Below the pieces are notes generated by a model, which was not told the origin of the DNA, did not search any database, and was given only the letters and a program-made list of their open reading frames with translations. From Paenibacillus sabinae T27 (GTDB lineage Bacteria > Bacillota > Bacilli > Paenibacillales > Paenibacillaceae): 64,000 nt of DNA. The DNA lies in NCBI RefSeq assembly GCF_000612505.1, contig NZ_CP004078.1:1228001-1292000 (forward strand), given 5' to 3'. How positions within the stretch are numbered: position 1 is the stretch's first letter; each line of letters starts with the position of its first letter. Shown piece by piece: positions 51,661-60,160 of this stretch. The translations under genes and the position numbers were made by a program.

Positions 51661-53865
51661 TTGATCGAACAGGATAAGAATACCGTTTCGGAGGAAGCGG
51701 CGCGCCGGGAGCGGCAGACGATGATCAGCCAGATCGCCAGGGAGCTTGGCCTGTCGGAGAAGCAGGTAGGGACGACCGCGGGGCTGCTGGACGAGGGCAA
51801 TACGATCCCGTTCATCGCCCGGTACCGCAAGGAGATGACCGGAGAGCTGGACGAGAACGCGCTGCGGGATATCGAGGAGCGGCTCGGCTATTTGCGTTCG
51901 CTCGGTGAACGTAAACGTGAAGTCATCCGGATCATCGAGGAGCAGGGCAAGCTGACGGAGGAGCTGCGGGAGCAAATAACGAAAGCAGTCAAGCTCCAGG
52001 AAGTGGAAGACCTGTACCGGCCGTACCGTCAGAAGCGGAAGACCCGGGCGAGCGTCGCCAAGGAGAAGGGGCTGGAACCGCTGGCCGACTGGATCTTGGA
52101 GCAGCGGCGGGGTGCGGACCCGGCAGCGGAGGCCGCAAAATATATTGACTTAGACAAAGGCGTGGAGTCGGCCGAGCAGGCCCTGCAGGGCGCGCAGGAT
52201 ATTATCGCTGAAGCAATCGCCGATGACGCGGCGGTCCGGGCTTGGGTGCGCCAGTTCACGGCGTCGCAGGGAATTCTCGTCTCCGAAGCGAAGGATAAAG
52301 AGCAGGAATCCGTATACGAGAACTATTACAACTACCGCGAGCCGGTTCACAAAATGCCGCCGCACCGCATCCTTGCCATCAACCGCGGGGAGCGGGAGAA
52401 CGTACTGAAGGTGGGCATCGAGGTCGATACGGCCCGAGTTCATGCGTATATCACCCGCAAGCTGGTTAAGGGGCCGTCTCCGGTCAAGGACCTTCTGGAG
52501 GCCGTGACCGAGGATGCCTACAAGCGGCTGGTTGCTCCTTCGGTGGAGCGCGAGGTGCGCGGAGAAATGACCGAGAAGGGCGAGAAGCAGGCCATCTCGA
52601 TCTTCTCCGGCAACCTGCGAAGCCTGCTGCTGCAGCCGCCGGTCAAGGGACGCCGTGTCCTCGGCGTCGACCCCGCGTACCGCACCGGCTGCAAGCTGGC
52701 GGTCGTCGACGAGACCGGCAAGCTGCTGGAGGTGGCGGTAACCTATCCGACGCCGCCGAACAACAAGAAGCGCGAGGCGGCGGAGAAGTTCAAGGAGCTG
52801 ATCGCGAAGTACGGCATTCAGCTCATCGTGATCGGCAACGGCACCGGCTCGCGGGAGACGGAGCAGTTCACCGCCGAGGTCATTTCCGACATCGGCAACC
52901 CGGAGCTGGCCTACCTCATCGTCAATGAGGCCGGGGCCAGCGTGTACTCCGCCTCCAAGCTCGCGCAGGAGGAGTTCCCGGATCTGGATGTGGCCGAGCG
53001 CAGCGCCGCATCCATCGCCCGCCGCGTGCAGGACCCGCTGGCGGAGCTGGTCAAGATCGAGCCGAAGGCGATCGGCGTCGGGCAGTACCAGCATGATGTA
53101 TCGCAGAAGTATCTGGACGAGAGCCTGAAGGCGGTGGTGGAATCGGCGGTTAACCATGTCGGCGTGGACGTGAACACGGCATCGCCGTCGCTGCTCTCCT
53201 ACGTAGCCGGCATCAATTCGACCATCGCCAAGAATATCGTGAAGTACCGCGAAGAGAACGGCAGCTTCAGGAACCGCAAGCAGCTGCAGAAGGTGCCGCG
53301 CCTCGGCGCCAAATCGTTCGAGCAGTGCATCGGGTTCCTGCGTATTCCGGAGGGCGAGAATACGCTCGACCGCACGCCGATTCATCCCGAATCGTATGAC
53401 GTGGTCAGCCGGTTGTTCAAGGTGCTCGGGCTTGAGCTCTCGCGGATCGGTAGCAAAGAGCTGGCGCCTGTGCTTGCTGTGCAGAACCCCGAGGAGCTGG
53501 CCGCGAAGCTTGACGTCGGCGTGCCGACGCTGCGTGACATTCTGGAGAGCCTTCAGCGCCCTGGCCGCGACCCGCGTGAGGAGCTGCCACCGCCGATCTT
53601 CCGCACCGATGTGCTGAAGATCGAGGATTTGGCGCCCGGCATGGAGCTGCAGGGCACGGTGCGCAACGTCATCGACTTCGGCGCCTTCGTCGATATCGGC
53701 ATCAAGAACGACGGGCTGGTGCATATTTCCCAGCTCAGCTCAAGCTTCGTCAAGCACCCGATGGACGTTGTGTCCGTTGGCGACAATGTAACCGTATGGG
53801 TGCTCGGCGTCGACCTGAAGAAAGGCCGGGTCAGCCTGACGATGCGCCCGCCGCGCGCTGAATAA
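51661..53865 (+). CDS. tex: Tex family transcription accessory/RNA-binding protein
   Basis: A 734-residue nucleic-acid-binding protein. Order of domains: N-terminal helical Tex core (GNTIPFIARYRKEMTGELDE, 40-60), YqgF/RNase H-like fold (GVDPAYRTGCKLAVVDETGK, about 333-440), helix-hairpin-helix (VDVNTASPSLLSYVAGI, about 502-560) and C-terminal S1 domain (GMELQGTVRNVIDFGAFVDI, about 659-725). Tex aids transcription fidelity and stress survival. TTG 51661 follows GGAGGAGGAAG. It sits where the conserved alr-ndo block ends. Confidence 0.95.
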   Translation: MIEQDKNTVSEEAARRERQTMISQIARELGLSEKQVGTTAGLLDEGNTIPFIARYRKEMTGELDENALRDIEERLGYLRSLGERKREVIRIIEEQGKLTEELREQITKAVKLQEVEDLYRPYRQKRKTRASVAKEKGLEPLADWILEQRRGADPAAEAAKYIDLDKGVESAEQALQGAQDIIAEAIADDAAVRAWVRQFTASQGILVSEAKDKEQESVYENYYNYREPVHKMPPHRILAINRGERENVLKVGIEVDTARVHAYITRKLVKGPSPVKDLLEAVTEDAYKRLVAPSVEREVRGEMTEKGEKQAISIFSGNLRSLLLQPPVKGRRVLGVDPAYRTGCKLAVVDETGKLLEVAVTYPTPPNNKKREAAEKFKELIAKYGIQLIVIGNGTGSRETEQFTAEVISDIGNPELAYLIVNEAGASVYSASKLAQEEFPDLDVAERSAASIARRVQDPLAELVKIEPKAIGVGQYQHDVSQKYLDESLKAVVESAVNHVGVDVNTASPSLLSYVAGINSTIAKNIVKYREENGSFRNRKQLQKVPRLGAKSFEQCIGFLRIPEGENTLDRTPIHPESYDVVSRLFKVLGLELSRIGSKELAPVLAVQNPEELAAKLDVGVPTLRDILESLQRPGRDPREELPPPIFRTDVLKIEDLAPGMELQGTVRNVIDFGAFVDIGIKNDGLVHISQLSSSFVKHPMDVVSVGDNVTVWVLGVDLKKGRVSLTMRPPRAE

Positions 53866-53903
53866 AAAGGCCAACCAGAGGACTCTGGTTGACCAGTAAT
53901 ACG

Positions 53904-53970
53904 AAACCTCCAAGCCACCCCGGTCCAACCTGTTAGACAGGTTCGGCCGGAGTTGGTCTGGAGGTTTTTA
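53904..53970. terminator. Long bidirectional terminator
   Basis: AAACCTCCA (53904-53912) pairs with TGGAGGTTT (53959-53967), with AACCTGT/ACAGGTT inside and a T-run after. It is preceded by AACCAGAG/CTCTGGTT (53873-53890). Confidence 0.75.
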
Positions 53971-54040
53971 TTTGAGGTATCCGGCCCGATAAAAGAAGGT
54001 GCCGCCGCTGCATCCCGCAACGCAAGCTTTGCGCGGCGTC

Positions 54041-55021
54041 TTAGAGTTGCGGGTTATCGGGCTCCGGCGGCGTATACGAACCGGGGAGCGGCTTCGCGCT
54101 TGCCGTGTAGCCTTCCGGCAGGTAAGCAACGGCTGTCGCCTTGGAGATGACCTGCGGATATATGCCCGATCCCGGATTGGTGATTTCATAGTAAATAACG
54201 GCCTTTTGTCCGTCGCCAAACTCGATTCTCGCAATCGTCAGGCCGTAGCCCGGATTGGGCAGATTGCCGACCGTCACCGAGACTTTATTCACGCCGTCCG
54301 CTATCTTTTCCACTTTTAGGTCTGCGGCCGAGTTTGCCCCGGAGGAATCCTCTCCGCCGCCAATCGACCCCGTCATGCGCTCCACGAAGGCTCTTGCATC
54401 ATGCACCCAGGCGGCTGCCTCCGAGCGGGTAACGGCGTCATCCGGACGGAATTTGCCTCCCGGCTCCAGCGAAATAATGCGCATATTGAGCAGCGTCTGG
54501 AGGCTGGCATCCGTCTCCGCGCTCAGTTTGCCGCCATCGGCGATATTGAAATACATCTTCGTCACCGGAAAATCGCCTTTGGCTCTCAAGGCCGCATCCA
54601 GCAGCTGCGCAAAATGGGCGCGGGAAACCGCCGCATTCGGATGGAGCGTCTTGTCAAGCGGCAGGCCGTTCTGGACGGCGATCAGGAGAGAAGGGGCATA
54701 CCAGGATTTGTCGTCGACCTTGGCAAAATAATCGCTGGCCTTGGACGGACTGCCCGGCACCGGATTGGGTTTAAGGGCAAGCCCGCTAACGATCAGCTGG
54801 ACAGCTTGGCCGTATGTCATCTTGGACTTGGGAGCAAAAAGCTGGCTGGTCACTCCGTTAATCACCCCGGCTTCATGCAGTGCATTGATTTTGGCCTCCG
54901 CCGGATCACCTTTAAGGTCGGAGAAAGCGAATGCTGACGCTCCGAAAGATACCGAGGCGGCCAAAATCCCGCATGCTATGGTCATTTTTTTGGCGCTGTG
55001 CCTGAATGTCTGTATATTCAT
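54041..55021 (-). CDS. S-layer homology (SLH) domain protein with PrcB-like C-terminus
   Basis: A 326-residue secreted wall-associated protein. Signal peptide KKMTIACGILAASVSFGASA at about 11-30. Three SLH-like units follow: FSDLKGDPAEAKINALHEAG, then DYFAKVDDKSWYAPSLLIAV, then DASLQTLLNMRIISLEPGGK with FRPDDAVTRSEAAAWVHDA. The last 90 residues (NPGYGLTIARIEFGDGQKAV, ITNPGSGIYPQVISKATAVA) look like the PrcB protease-complex C-terminal fold. ATG 55021 has AGAGGTGATAA upstream. SLH units bind pyruvylated wall polymers. It is monocistronic. Confidence 0.85.
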   Translation of the reverse strand: MNIQTFRHSAKKMTIACGILAASVSFGASAFAFSDLKGDPAEAKINALHEAGVINGVTSQLFAPKSKMTYGQAVQLIVSGLALKPNPVPGSPSKASDYFAKVDDKSWYAPSLLIAVQNGLPLDKTLHPNAAVSRAHFAQLLDAALRAKGDFPVTKMYFNIADGGKLSAETDASLQTLLNMRIISLEPGGKFRPDDAVTRSEAAAWVHDARAFVERMTGSIGGGEDSSGANSAADLKVEKIADGVNKVSVTVGNLPNPGYGLTIARIEFGDGQKAVIYYEITNPGSGIYPQVISKATAVAYLPEGYTASAKPLPGSYTPPEPDNPQL

Positions 55022-55120
55022 GATATTATCACCTCTTATCCTTCTAGATGCCCCATTACGCCAAAAAGTTGCAGGCAGATTCAGGTTTGTCCAAAAAACC
55101 AGCCCCGGCCGTCCCATTTT

Positions 55121-55243
55121 CTATTTAATTTTTATTTTCTTATCTCCTACCAGTGTGTGGAAAATGATCTCCTTCTCACTAAGCCATTCAGGATCATCCA
55201 TTCCCAAAACTTGCTCGGCCGTTTGGTAATCTTCAAAATTCAT
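55121..55243 (-). CDS. Possible 40-residue small protein overlapping a membrane gene
   Basis: A frame from ATG 55243 to TAG 55121 encodes 40 residues (MNFEDYQTAEQVLGMDDPEW, then a charged end KKIKIK). It overlaps the 3' end of the hypothetical membrane gene by about 11 nt in another frame, as coupled genes do, but a ribosome site is not evident. Not recognised. Confidence 0.35.
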   Translation of the reverse strand: MNFEDYQTAEQVLGMDDPEWLSEKEIIFHTLVGDKKIKIK

Positions 55244-55604
55244 AAGTATATGAAGATTCTCCCATAGAAACCATACTGTACTTGACAATAAGGGTTTGTG
55301 TTTCTTTAGGAGATTGAAAATATTCGTATTTATATTCGGAAAGTGAATAAAAAATAAGGGCGAACAACAGGAAAATAGCTAGAAAGAATCCTGAAATGAG
55401 TAAGGTATATACTTTTTTAAGCAAAATCAAAATGATAACTAAGAAAACAACATTGTATAGCAGCAAGAAGAACTCCGGTGGCTTTAACAGCGGCCTTAGA
55501 TAATAGTTATTTAGGTGTAACAGAAACAATGCGATATCCGTTAATAGGAGAAGGCTTAGACACATTAATGCCCTGTTTTTATTGGTGGCTGGCTTTTCTT
55601 CCAT
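55233..55604 (-). CDS. Hypothetical small membrane protein
   Basis: Not recognised. The 123-residue product has three strong hydrophobic segments (about 14-31, 44-63, 66-87) and a polar C-terminus (YSLSEYKYEYFQSPKETQTL). The start follows AGGAGGG. It lies next to the SLH gene on the same strand but 200 bp apart. The AT-rich composition differs from the neighbours and suggests an acquired gene. Confidence 0.6.
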   Translation of the reverse strand: MEEKPATNKNRALMCLSLLLLTDIALFLLHLNNYYLRPLLKPPEFFLLLYNVVFLVIILILLKKVYTLLISGFFLAIFLLFALIFYSLSEYKYEYFQSPKETQTLIVKYSMVSMGESSYTYEF

Positions 55605-55790
55605 CCCTGTAGCAGCCCTCCTTTTTTATCTTCCCCATGTAGTATAGACGATTTTTCGATTGAAATGATCACAATAATTTAACTGAATAATCTTGAAGCC
55701 CGCTGCTGGAAATCTCTGCAACGAAGCGATAAGATAGAGAAGTTCACAAGTAGTATCGTTGAGAATAAATGAAATGGGGGCGTTTCACAA

Positions 55791-56261
55791 ATGAAGATTG
55801 CGGTAGCCAATGATCATGCGGGGTATTCCTTGAAAGAGGAAGTAAAGGCTTATCTGATCAGTCAAGGGCACGAGGTTCTGGATTTCGGAACGGACAATGA
55901 GGAAGCTTGCGACCTGCCCGATTATGTATATCCTGCGGCTTTGGCCGTAGCGGAAGGAAAGGCGGACCGCGGCATATTTGTCGACGGTGTAGGCTATGGA
56001 AGCGCGATGATCGCCAATAAAATTCACGGGCTATACGCGGCGGTGTGCCAGGACCCGTTCTGCGCGGAGCTGGCGCGTTCTCACTCCGACACCAATGTGC
56101 TGTGTATCGGCGCCAAAATTATCGGCTCGGCGATCGCTCTGGAAACCGTCCGCGTGTGGATGACGACCGATCATTTGGGAGATGTTGAGAAATACAAGCG
56201 GCGCGTGGACAAGGTCGTTGAAATCTCGGAGAAGCATTTGAAGAAATTGACCGAAATCTAA
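55791..56261 (+). CDS. RpiB/LacA/LacB family sugar-phosphate isomerase
   Basis: A 156-residue sugar-phosphate isomerase. The N-terminal ANDHAGYSLKEEV (D8, H9) and SDTNVLCIGAKIIG are family hallmarks. The active-site loop reads GIFVDGVGYGSAMIANKIHG: Asp65 stands where RpiB has the base Cys, a pattern closer to LacA (IDAYG). It may isomerise ribose-5-P, allose-6-P or galactose-6-P. GGGGGCG precedes the ATG. Monocistronic, ending at a strong hairpin. Confidence 0.85.
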   Translation: MKIAVANDHAGYSLKEEVKAYLISQGHEVLDFGTDNEEACDLPDYVYPAALAVAEGKADRGIFVDGVGYGSAMIANKIHGLYAAVCQDPFCAELARSHSDTNVLCIGAKIIGSAIALETVRVWMTTDHLGDVEKYKRRVDKVVEISEKHLKKLTEI

Positions 56262-56275
56262 GTAGCTCGGACTTC

Positions 56276-56320
56276 GGCCGCTTTCGGAGACCTTTATAGC
56301 CCATTGCTTCCCGAAAGCGG
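56276..56320 (+). terminator. Hairpin after the isomerase gene
   Basis: CGGCCGCTTTCGG pairs with CCGAAAGCGGCCG across a 20-nt loop. No clear T-run follows. Confidence 0.55.
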
Positions 56321-56404
56321 CCGGCATTCTTCACCTGAGCCAGCTCCTGTTTTTTCCCCTCTATAATCCCCTGATTGTTTCTGCTTATAGATTATTCCTT
56401 ATAC

Positions 56405-56455
56405 AAAAAATATCGTATTTCTCCTAAATTATTCAGGTGAGTACGATATTTTTTA
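56405..56455. terminator. AT-rich bidirectional terminator
   Basis: AAAAAATATCGTA (56405-56417) and TACGATATTTTTT (56442-56454) are exact complements, next to the stop of the minus-strand gene at 56497. Confidence 0.75.
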
Positions 56456-56496
56456 TACAATTTAGTATTTTCGCGGAATCTCTCTCTGACTATACA

Positions 56497-56799
56497 TTAT
56501 ACAAGATTGATATTCGAAAAATTCGGAATGATAATTAACCGGCCTCTTGCCGGCTGAGTCCCCGGAACGAAGATCCCTACCGTTTGAATATTACCTACTT
56601 CCACTGCAAATTCCGTATGCGGACCAACATCAAATGTGAGGGTAGACGCATTATATCGAGTAATAACAAGCTGAACGGCCGCATCTTTGCTTTCGTTCTT
56701 CAACTCCACCAATGCATCAATTCCTGGGGGGATTTCTTCTATAAAATAACCCTGCCCAACGCCAGCGCCCTGATCGAAATGCAAATCTACATGTTTCAT
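56497..56799 (-). CDS. Hypothetical beta-rich protein, possibly endospore-appendage-like
   Basis: A 100-residue protein, not certainly recognised. It is rich in beta-strand pattern (VQLVITRYNASTLTFDVGPH, EFAVEVGNIQTVGIFVPGTQ, RLIIIPNF) with Val/Thr alternation. This faintly recalls DUF3992-type endospore appendage subunits, but the Cys residues of those proteins are absent. There is no signal peptide. It is divergent from a DUF2642-like gene, also a family met in spore formers, so a spore-surface role is a guess. Confidence 0.5.
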   Translation of the reverse strand: MKHVDLHFDQGAGVGQGYFIEEIPPGIDALVELKNESKDAAVQLVITRYNASTLTFDVGPHTEFAVEVGNIQTVGIFVPGTQPARGRLIIIPNFSNINLV

Positions 56800-56964
56800 T
56801 CTTTTGACTCCCTTCCAATGTGATACTGTATAGTATTCCTTCCTATGAAGTTGCGACTAGTTTACATGACTATTATTTAAATAAATGGTTAAAACAACCA
56901 AAACTTTTACCTATTAAGTACATATATTTACATTAACTCATCTATAATTAAGGAGAGATGCTGC

Positions 56965-57636
56965 ATGAACTTGCTGAAGGATCTGTTAGGCAAACAAGTT
57001 ATTGCAATGGTTTCAGGATTGCTCCAGCCTTTGGAAGGGACCTTGATAGATTATGGACCGGATGTTGTGATCATTAACAATGGAGTCAAATACCTGTACA
57101 TTCCGGCTGCCCACATTAGATTTTTAATGCAAAATACAGAAGCTGCCGCCAGTCCGGATCATGTTGACCAATCCCTGCCTTCAAGTCAAGATACGATCTC
57201 CCTTCGGCCGCTTGTGGAGAATAGCAAGGGTATTTTCACAGAAATATATATTACCGGAGTTCATGTGCTTCACGGGTACATTCAGAATATACTGGACGAT
57301 TATCTTCTCTTCTATTCCCCGGTTTTTGATACCATACTCGTTCGTATGAAGCATCTTAAATATATGATCCCTTATCCTGCCAAAGTTGTCCCGTATGCTC
57401 TGAAGGAAGATGAGCTCTTGTCCAATCTTTCTGCTGTATCCGTAGAACCTGACTTCAACCGGCAGCTTGAAAATATGGTGGGGAATTTCATCGCGATGGA
57501 TATGGTTAACGATCCTCAGAAGGTCGGATTACTAAAAAAAGTTCAGGCCCCCATGTTTGAGCTTGTCACTCCGAACGGTGAAAGTATATTTGGACTGATA
57601 GACCATATTCAGACCGTAAACTTTCCAAGAAAATAA
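56965..57636 (+). CDS. DUF2642-like repeat protein
   Basis: A 223-residue cytosolic protein with three Sm-like repeats. The first reads GLLQPLEGTLIDYGPDVVII then GVKYLYIPAAHIRFL, and the second HVLHGYIQNILDDYLLFYSP with ILVRMKHLKYMIPY. The third (VQAPMFELVTPNGESIFGLI) is degenerate. This is the pattern of DUF2642 proteins such as spore coat-associated YuzF-type members, from memory. AAGGAGAG precedes the ATG. Confidence 0.6.
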   Translation: MNLLKDLLGKQVIAMVSGLLQPLEGTLIDYGPDVVIINNGVKYLYIPAAHIRFLMQNTEAAASPDHVDQSLPSSQDTISLRPLVENSKGIFTEIYITGVHVLHGYIQNILDDYLLFYSPVFDTILVRMKHLKYMIPYPAKVVPYALKEDELLSNLSAVSVEPDFNRQLENMVGNFIAMDMVNDPQKVGLLKKVQAPMFELVTPNGESIFGLIDHIQTVNFPRK

Positions 57637-57748
57637 AGAGTTTTCGTGACTCATTTGAGTTACGGCCAACCTGTGCCAAGAAACAAGCTTCAACCGTTGA
57701 TATTACTGGATTAACGGTTGAAGCCCCACATCTTCTTCATATTGGCAT

Positions 57749-59104
57749 TCAGCTAAAAATCAGTTGAACCCAATAGTACAGCAGAAACAAGGTGACTATG
57801 GTTGTAAGCGGAATAACAATCAGCGTGACGTGTAAATAATCTTTCCATTTAATTTTAATCTTCTTTTGTCTAAGGATATGCATCCAGATAAGAGAGGCGA
57901 GTGTTCCAATAGGAAACAGCAAGGAACCGACATCGCTGCCTATAATATTTGCAAGATAGATCGTTTTTAGCGTTACCGGATCAAGATTCATTTTTGTTAG
58001 AGTAATAGTTCCGATCATCAAGGCAGGATGATTATTAAAGACGTTTGATAGAACGGAAACCAATCCGCCCATAATCAAGCTTGCGTGCAGTAATCCTTGA
58101 GAAACAATGGGAGTACATACTTTTATCAGGAGGGTTATCAGTCCGGCATTCATAAGCCCGTAAATAATAACGTACATAGAGAAGGCGAAGACCAGAATAT
58201 GCCACGGAATTTTCTTCAGTATATCGACGGGATTCGTACCCAGTTGGTACCATCTCCATACTAGTAAGCAGATCGAACCCGATACCGCCACCCATTCAAT
58301 GGGTATGGAGAAGAAGGAGGCAACAAAGAGGAGGCAGCGAAGTGTAAAGACAAACAGTAATATTTTCAACATGAACAGGCTTCGTTTTCTCTTAGTTTCT
58401 ACTGAGGTTTTTCCCTTTAGCGGATGGAAGTTTGTAGTGAAGAATTGCTCCTCCAAATCATAAGCTGCGGTTGGCAATGTCTTTGGCAATCTCTTGTTTA
58501 ATACAAGAAACATTAGCAGCGACATGAACAATAATCCGATAATGGCGGGTATAAACATCATGGCTGTATACATAAACAGACTCATATTAACAATTTTCAA
58601 TGCAATTAAATTAACAATATTACTTACCCCGATAGGAGCACTGGAGGCTGTTGCGATCAAAGCTCCGCTTAATAGATAAGGAATCATTTGATGCGGTTTT
58701 AGCCGCAGATTTTTTAACAATAATATTAATATAGGAGTCGTTATCAGGATGCTTCCGTCATTGTTAAATAAAAGGGTCATTAAAAAGCATAATATCTGAA
58801 TGTACCAATATAAGCGATAACCGGAGCCTTGACTCATAGTGGCTAGTCTTACCGCGGCCCAGTTGAAAAATCCGAAGCTTTCCAATATGACCGCCATGAT
58901 AATCGTTGCCATAATGGTAATGGATGCCCCGCCGATTTTATGGATAATGTCTGCAACATCACTGCCAGATACAATTCCTGTAAGTAATATTAGTCCAGCC
59001 CCAATGGATGCCGGCCATGCTTCATTTATACCTCCAGGCCTCCAGAAAATAGCGAACATAGTCATAATGAAAACAAAACCCGTAAATCCGATGTCGAATG
59101 TCAT
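57749..59104 (-). CDS. ArsB/NhaD-family ion transporter
   Basis: A 451-residue membrane protein of the ion transporter superfamily with 11-12 segments. Two inverted-repeat signatures resemble ArsB: NNDGSILITTPILILL in the first half and FNNHPALMIGTITL plus GSDVGSLLFPIGTLASLIW in the second. ArsB extrudes arsenite or antimonite; NhaD-like members exchange sodium. No arsR or arsC is adjacent, so the substrate is open. Confidence 0.82.
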   Translation of the reverse strand: MTFDIGFTGFVFIMTMFAIFWRPGGINEAWPASIGAGLILLTGIVSGSDVADIIHKIGGASITIMATIIMAVILESFGFFNWAAVRLATMSQGSGYRLYWYIQILCFLMTLLFNNDGSILITTPILILLLKNLRLKPHQMIPYLLSGALIATASSAPIGVSNIVNLIALKIVNMSLFMYTAMMFIPAIIGLLFMSLLMFLVLNKRLPKTLPTAAYDLEEQFFTTNFHPLKGKTSVETKRKRSLFMLKILLFVFTLRCLLFVASFFSIPIEWVAVSGSICLLVWRWYQLGTNPVDILKKIPWHILVFAFSMYVIIYGLMNAGLITLLIKVCTPIVSQGLLHASLIMGGLVSVLSNVFNNHPALMIGTITLTKMNLDPVTLKTIYLANIIGSDVGSLLFPIGTLASLIWMHILRQKKIKIKWKDYLHVTLIVIPLTTIVTLFLLYYWVQLIFS

Positions 59105-59287
59105 AACTGCCCTCCTTCATGCCTTGTAAAAATAAGGCAACGCTGCATTTCTTCTAATTAATATATTTATATTCAATCCATTTTGGTAGGAACTGGTTGT
59201 TGAACCAAACTTTAAAATATATACTTTCAAATTGCGATTTCGAGAGAATCCGCATTTCCGAAGTTTGTTAGATTTACCTTTAATAAA

Positions 59288-59301
59288 AGTAAGCGTTCAC
59301 A
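59288..59301. promoter_or_regulatory. Catabolite response element (cre) upstream of fruRKA
   Basis: AGTAAGCGTTCACA matches the CcpA consensus TGWAANCGNTNWCA at all but the first position. It lies about 120 nt before the fruR start in an otherwise AT-rich gap (59105-59410) with no gene. Confidence 0.6.
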
Positions 59302-59410
59302 ATATTGCAATATTTACCTAAAAATATTGGAGGTTTTTGAGGGAATATGAATAATAATGATTGTTTTTTGCTGGGGATATGATACTATATGGTCAGGTGG
59401 AGGAATGAAA

Positions 59411-60157
59411 ATGCTTACAGAGGAACGCTGCAGGTTAATAATACAGCGCTTACAAGAAAAGGGCGTCGTTAAAATCCAAGAGCTTACGGAAATGCTCGAA
59501 GCCTCGGAATCGACGGTGCGGCGGGATTTAATCGATCTGGAGAGCCGCAATTTGCTGAGGAGGGTGCATGGCGGAGCATCTTTGGTAGCCAACCGAAGCC
59601 AGGAACCCGGCATGGAGGAAAAAACCTTCAAAAACATTCAGCCCAAAAACGTTATTGCCCGTTTGGCCGCGAGCCAAGTGCTTGATGGTGAATGTATTTA
59701 TCTGGATGCGGGAACAACTACGTTAGCCATGATTCCCCTCATTAACGCGAAGGGCATAACCGTCGTTACCAACGGCTTGTCCCATGTCGAAGCGCTTGTA
59801 AACAAGCGTATTACGAGTTATCTTCTCGGCGGCATGATGAAGAGCCACACCAAAGCCGTTATCGGAAGCATCGCATTTCAAAACATGGACAATTTTCGTT
59901 TCGATAAATGCTTTTTGGGTACAAATGGCGTAGATGCGGAGTGGGGGTTTACGACACCTGATCCCGAGGAAGCGCTGATCAAGAGACGGGCCCATCAGTT
60001 ATCCGCCGCAACCTACGTGCTAGCAGACTCCAGTAAATTCGGCGAGGTTGCTTTTGCCAAACTGTTCGATCTGCATGAAGCTACCGTGATAACGGAGGCT
60101 GTACCGGAGAGGCTTCGCCAATCCATTGCAAGTAAAACCAAAATAATTGAGGGATGA
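59411..60157 (+). CDS. fruR: DeoR/GlpR family regulator of the fructose operon
   Basis: A 248-residue regulator. The winged helix reads ERCRLIIQRLQEKGVVKIQE, LEASESTVRRDLIDLESRNL and LRRVHGGA. The sugar-phosphate-binding domain has LDAGTTTLAMIPL and the IGS-type loop in AVIGSIAFQN. ATG 59411 lies at good distance from GGAGGA; ATG 59405 touches that site. It is the first gene of fruR-fruK-fruA, so fructose-1-phosphate is the probable effector. Confidence 0.9.
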   Translation: MLTEERCRLIIQRLQEKGVVKIQELTEMLEASESTVRRDLIDLESRNLLRRVHGGASLVANRSQEPGMEEKTFKNIQPKNVIARLAASQVLDGECIYLDAGTTTLAMIPLINAKGITVVTNGLSHVEALVNKRITSYLLGGMMKSHTKAVIGSIAFQNMDNFRFDKCFLGTNGVDAEWGFTTPDPEEALIKRRAHQLSAATYVLADSSKFGEVAFAKLFDLHEATVITEAVPERLRQSIASKTKIIEG

Positions 60158-60160
60158 TCA

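Noticed and set aside
52150..53724. 524-residue minus-strand open frame across tex.
   Set aside because: Arg/His/Leu-rich antisense frame with no motif; tex domains are intact on the plus strand.
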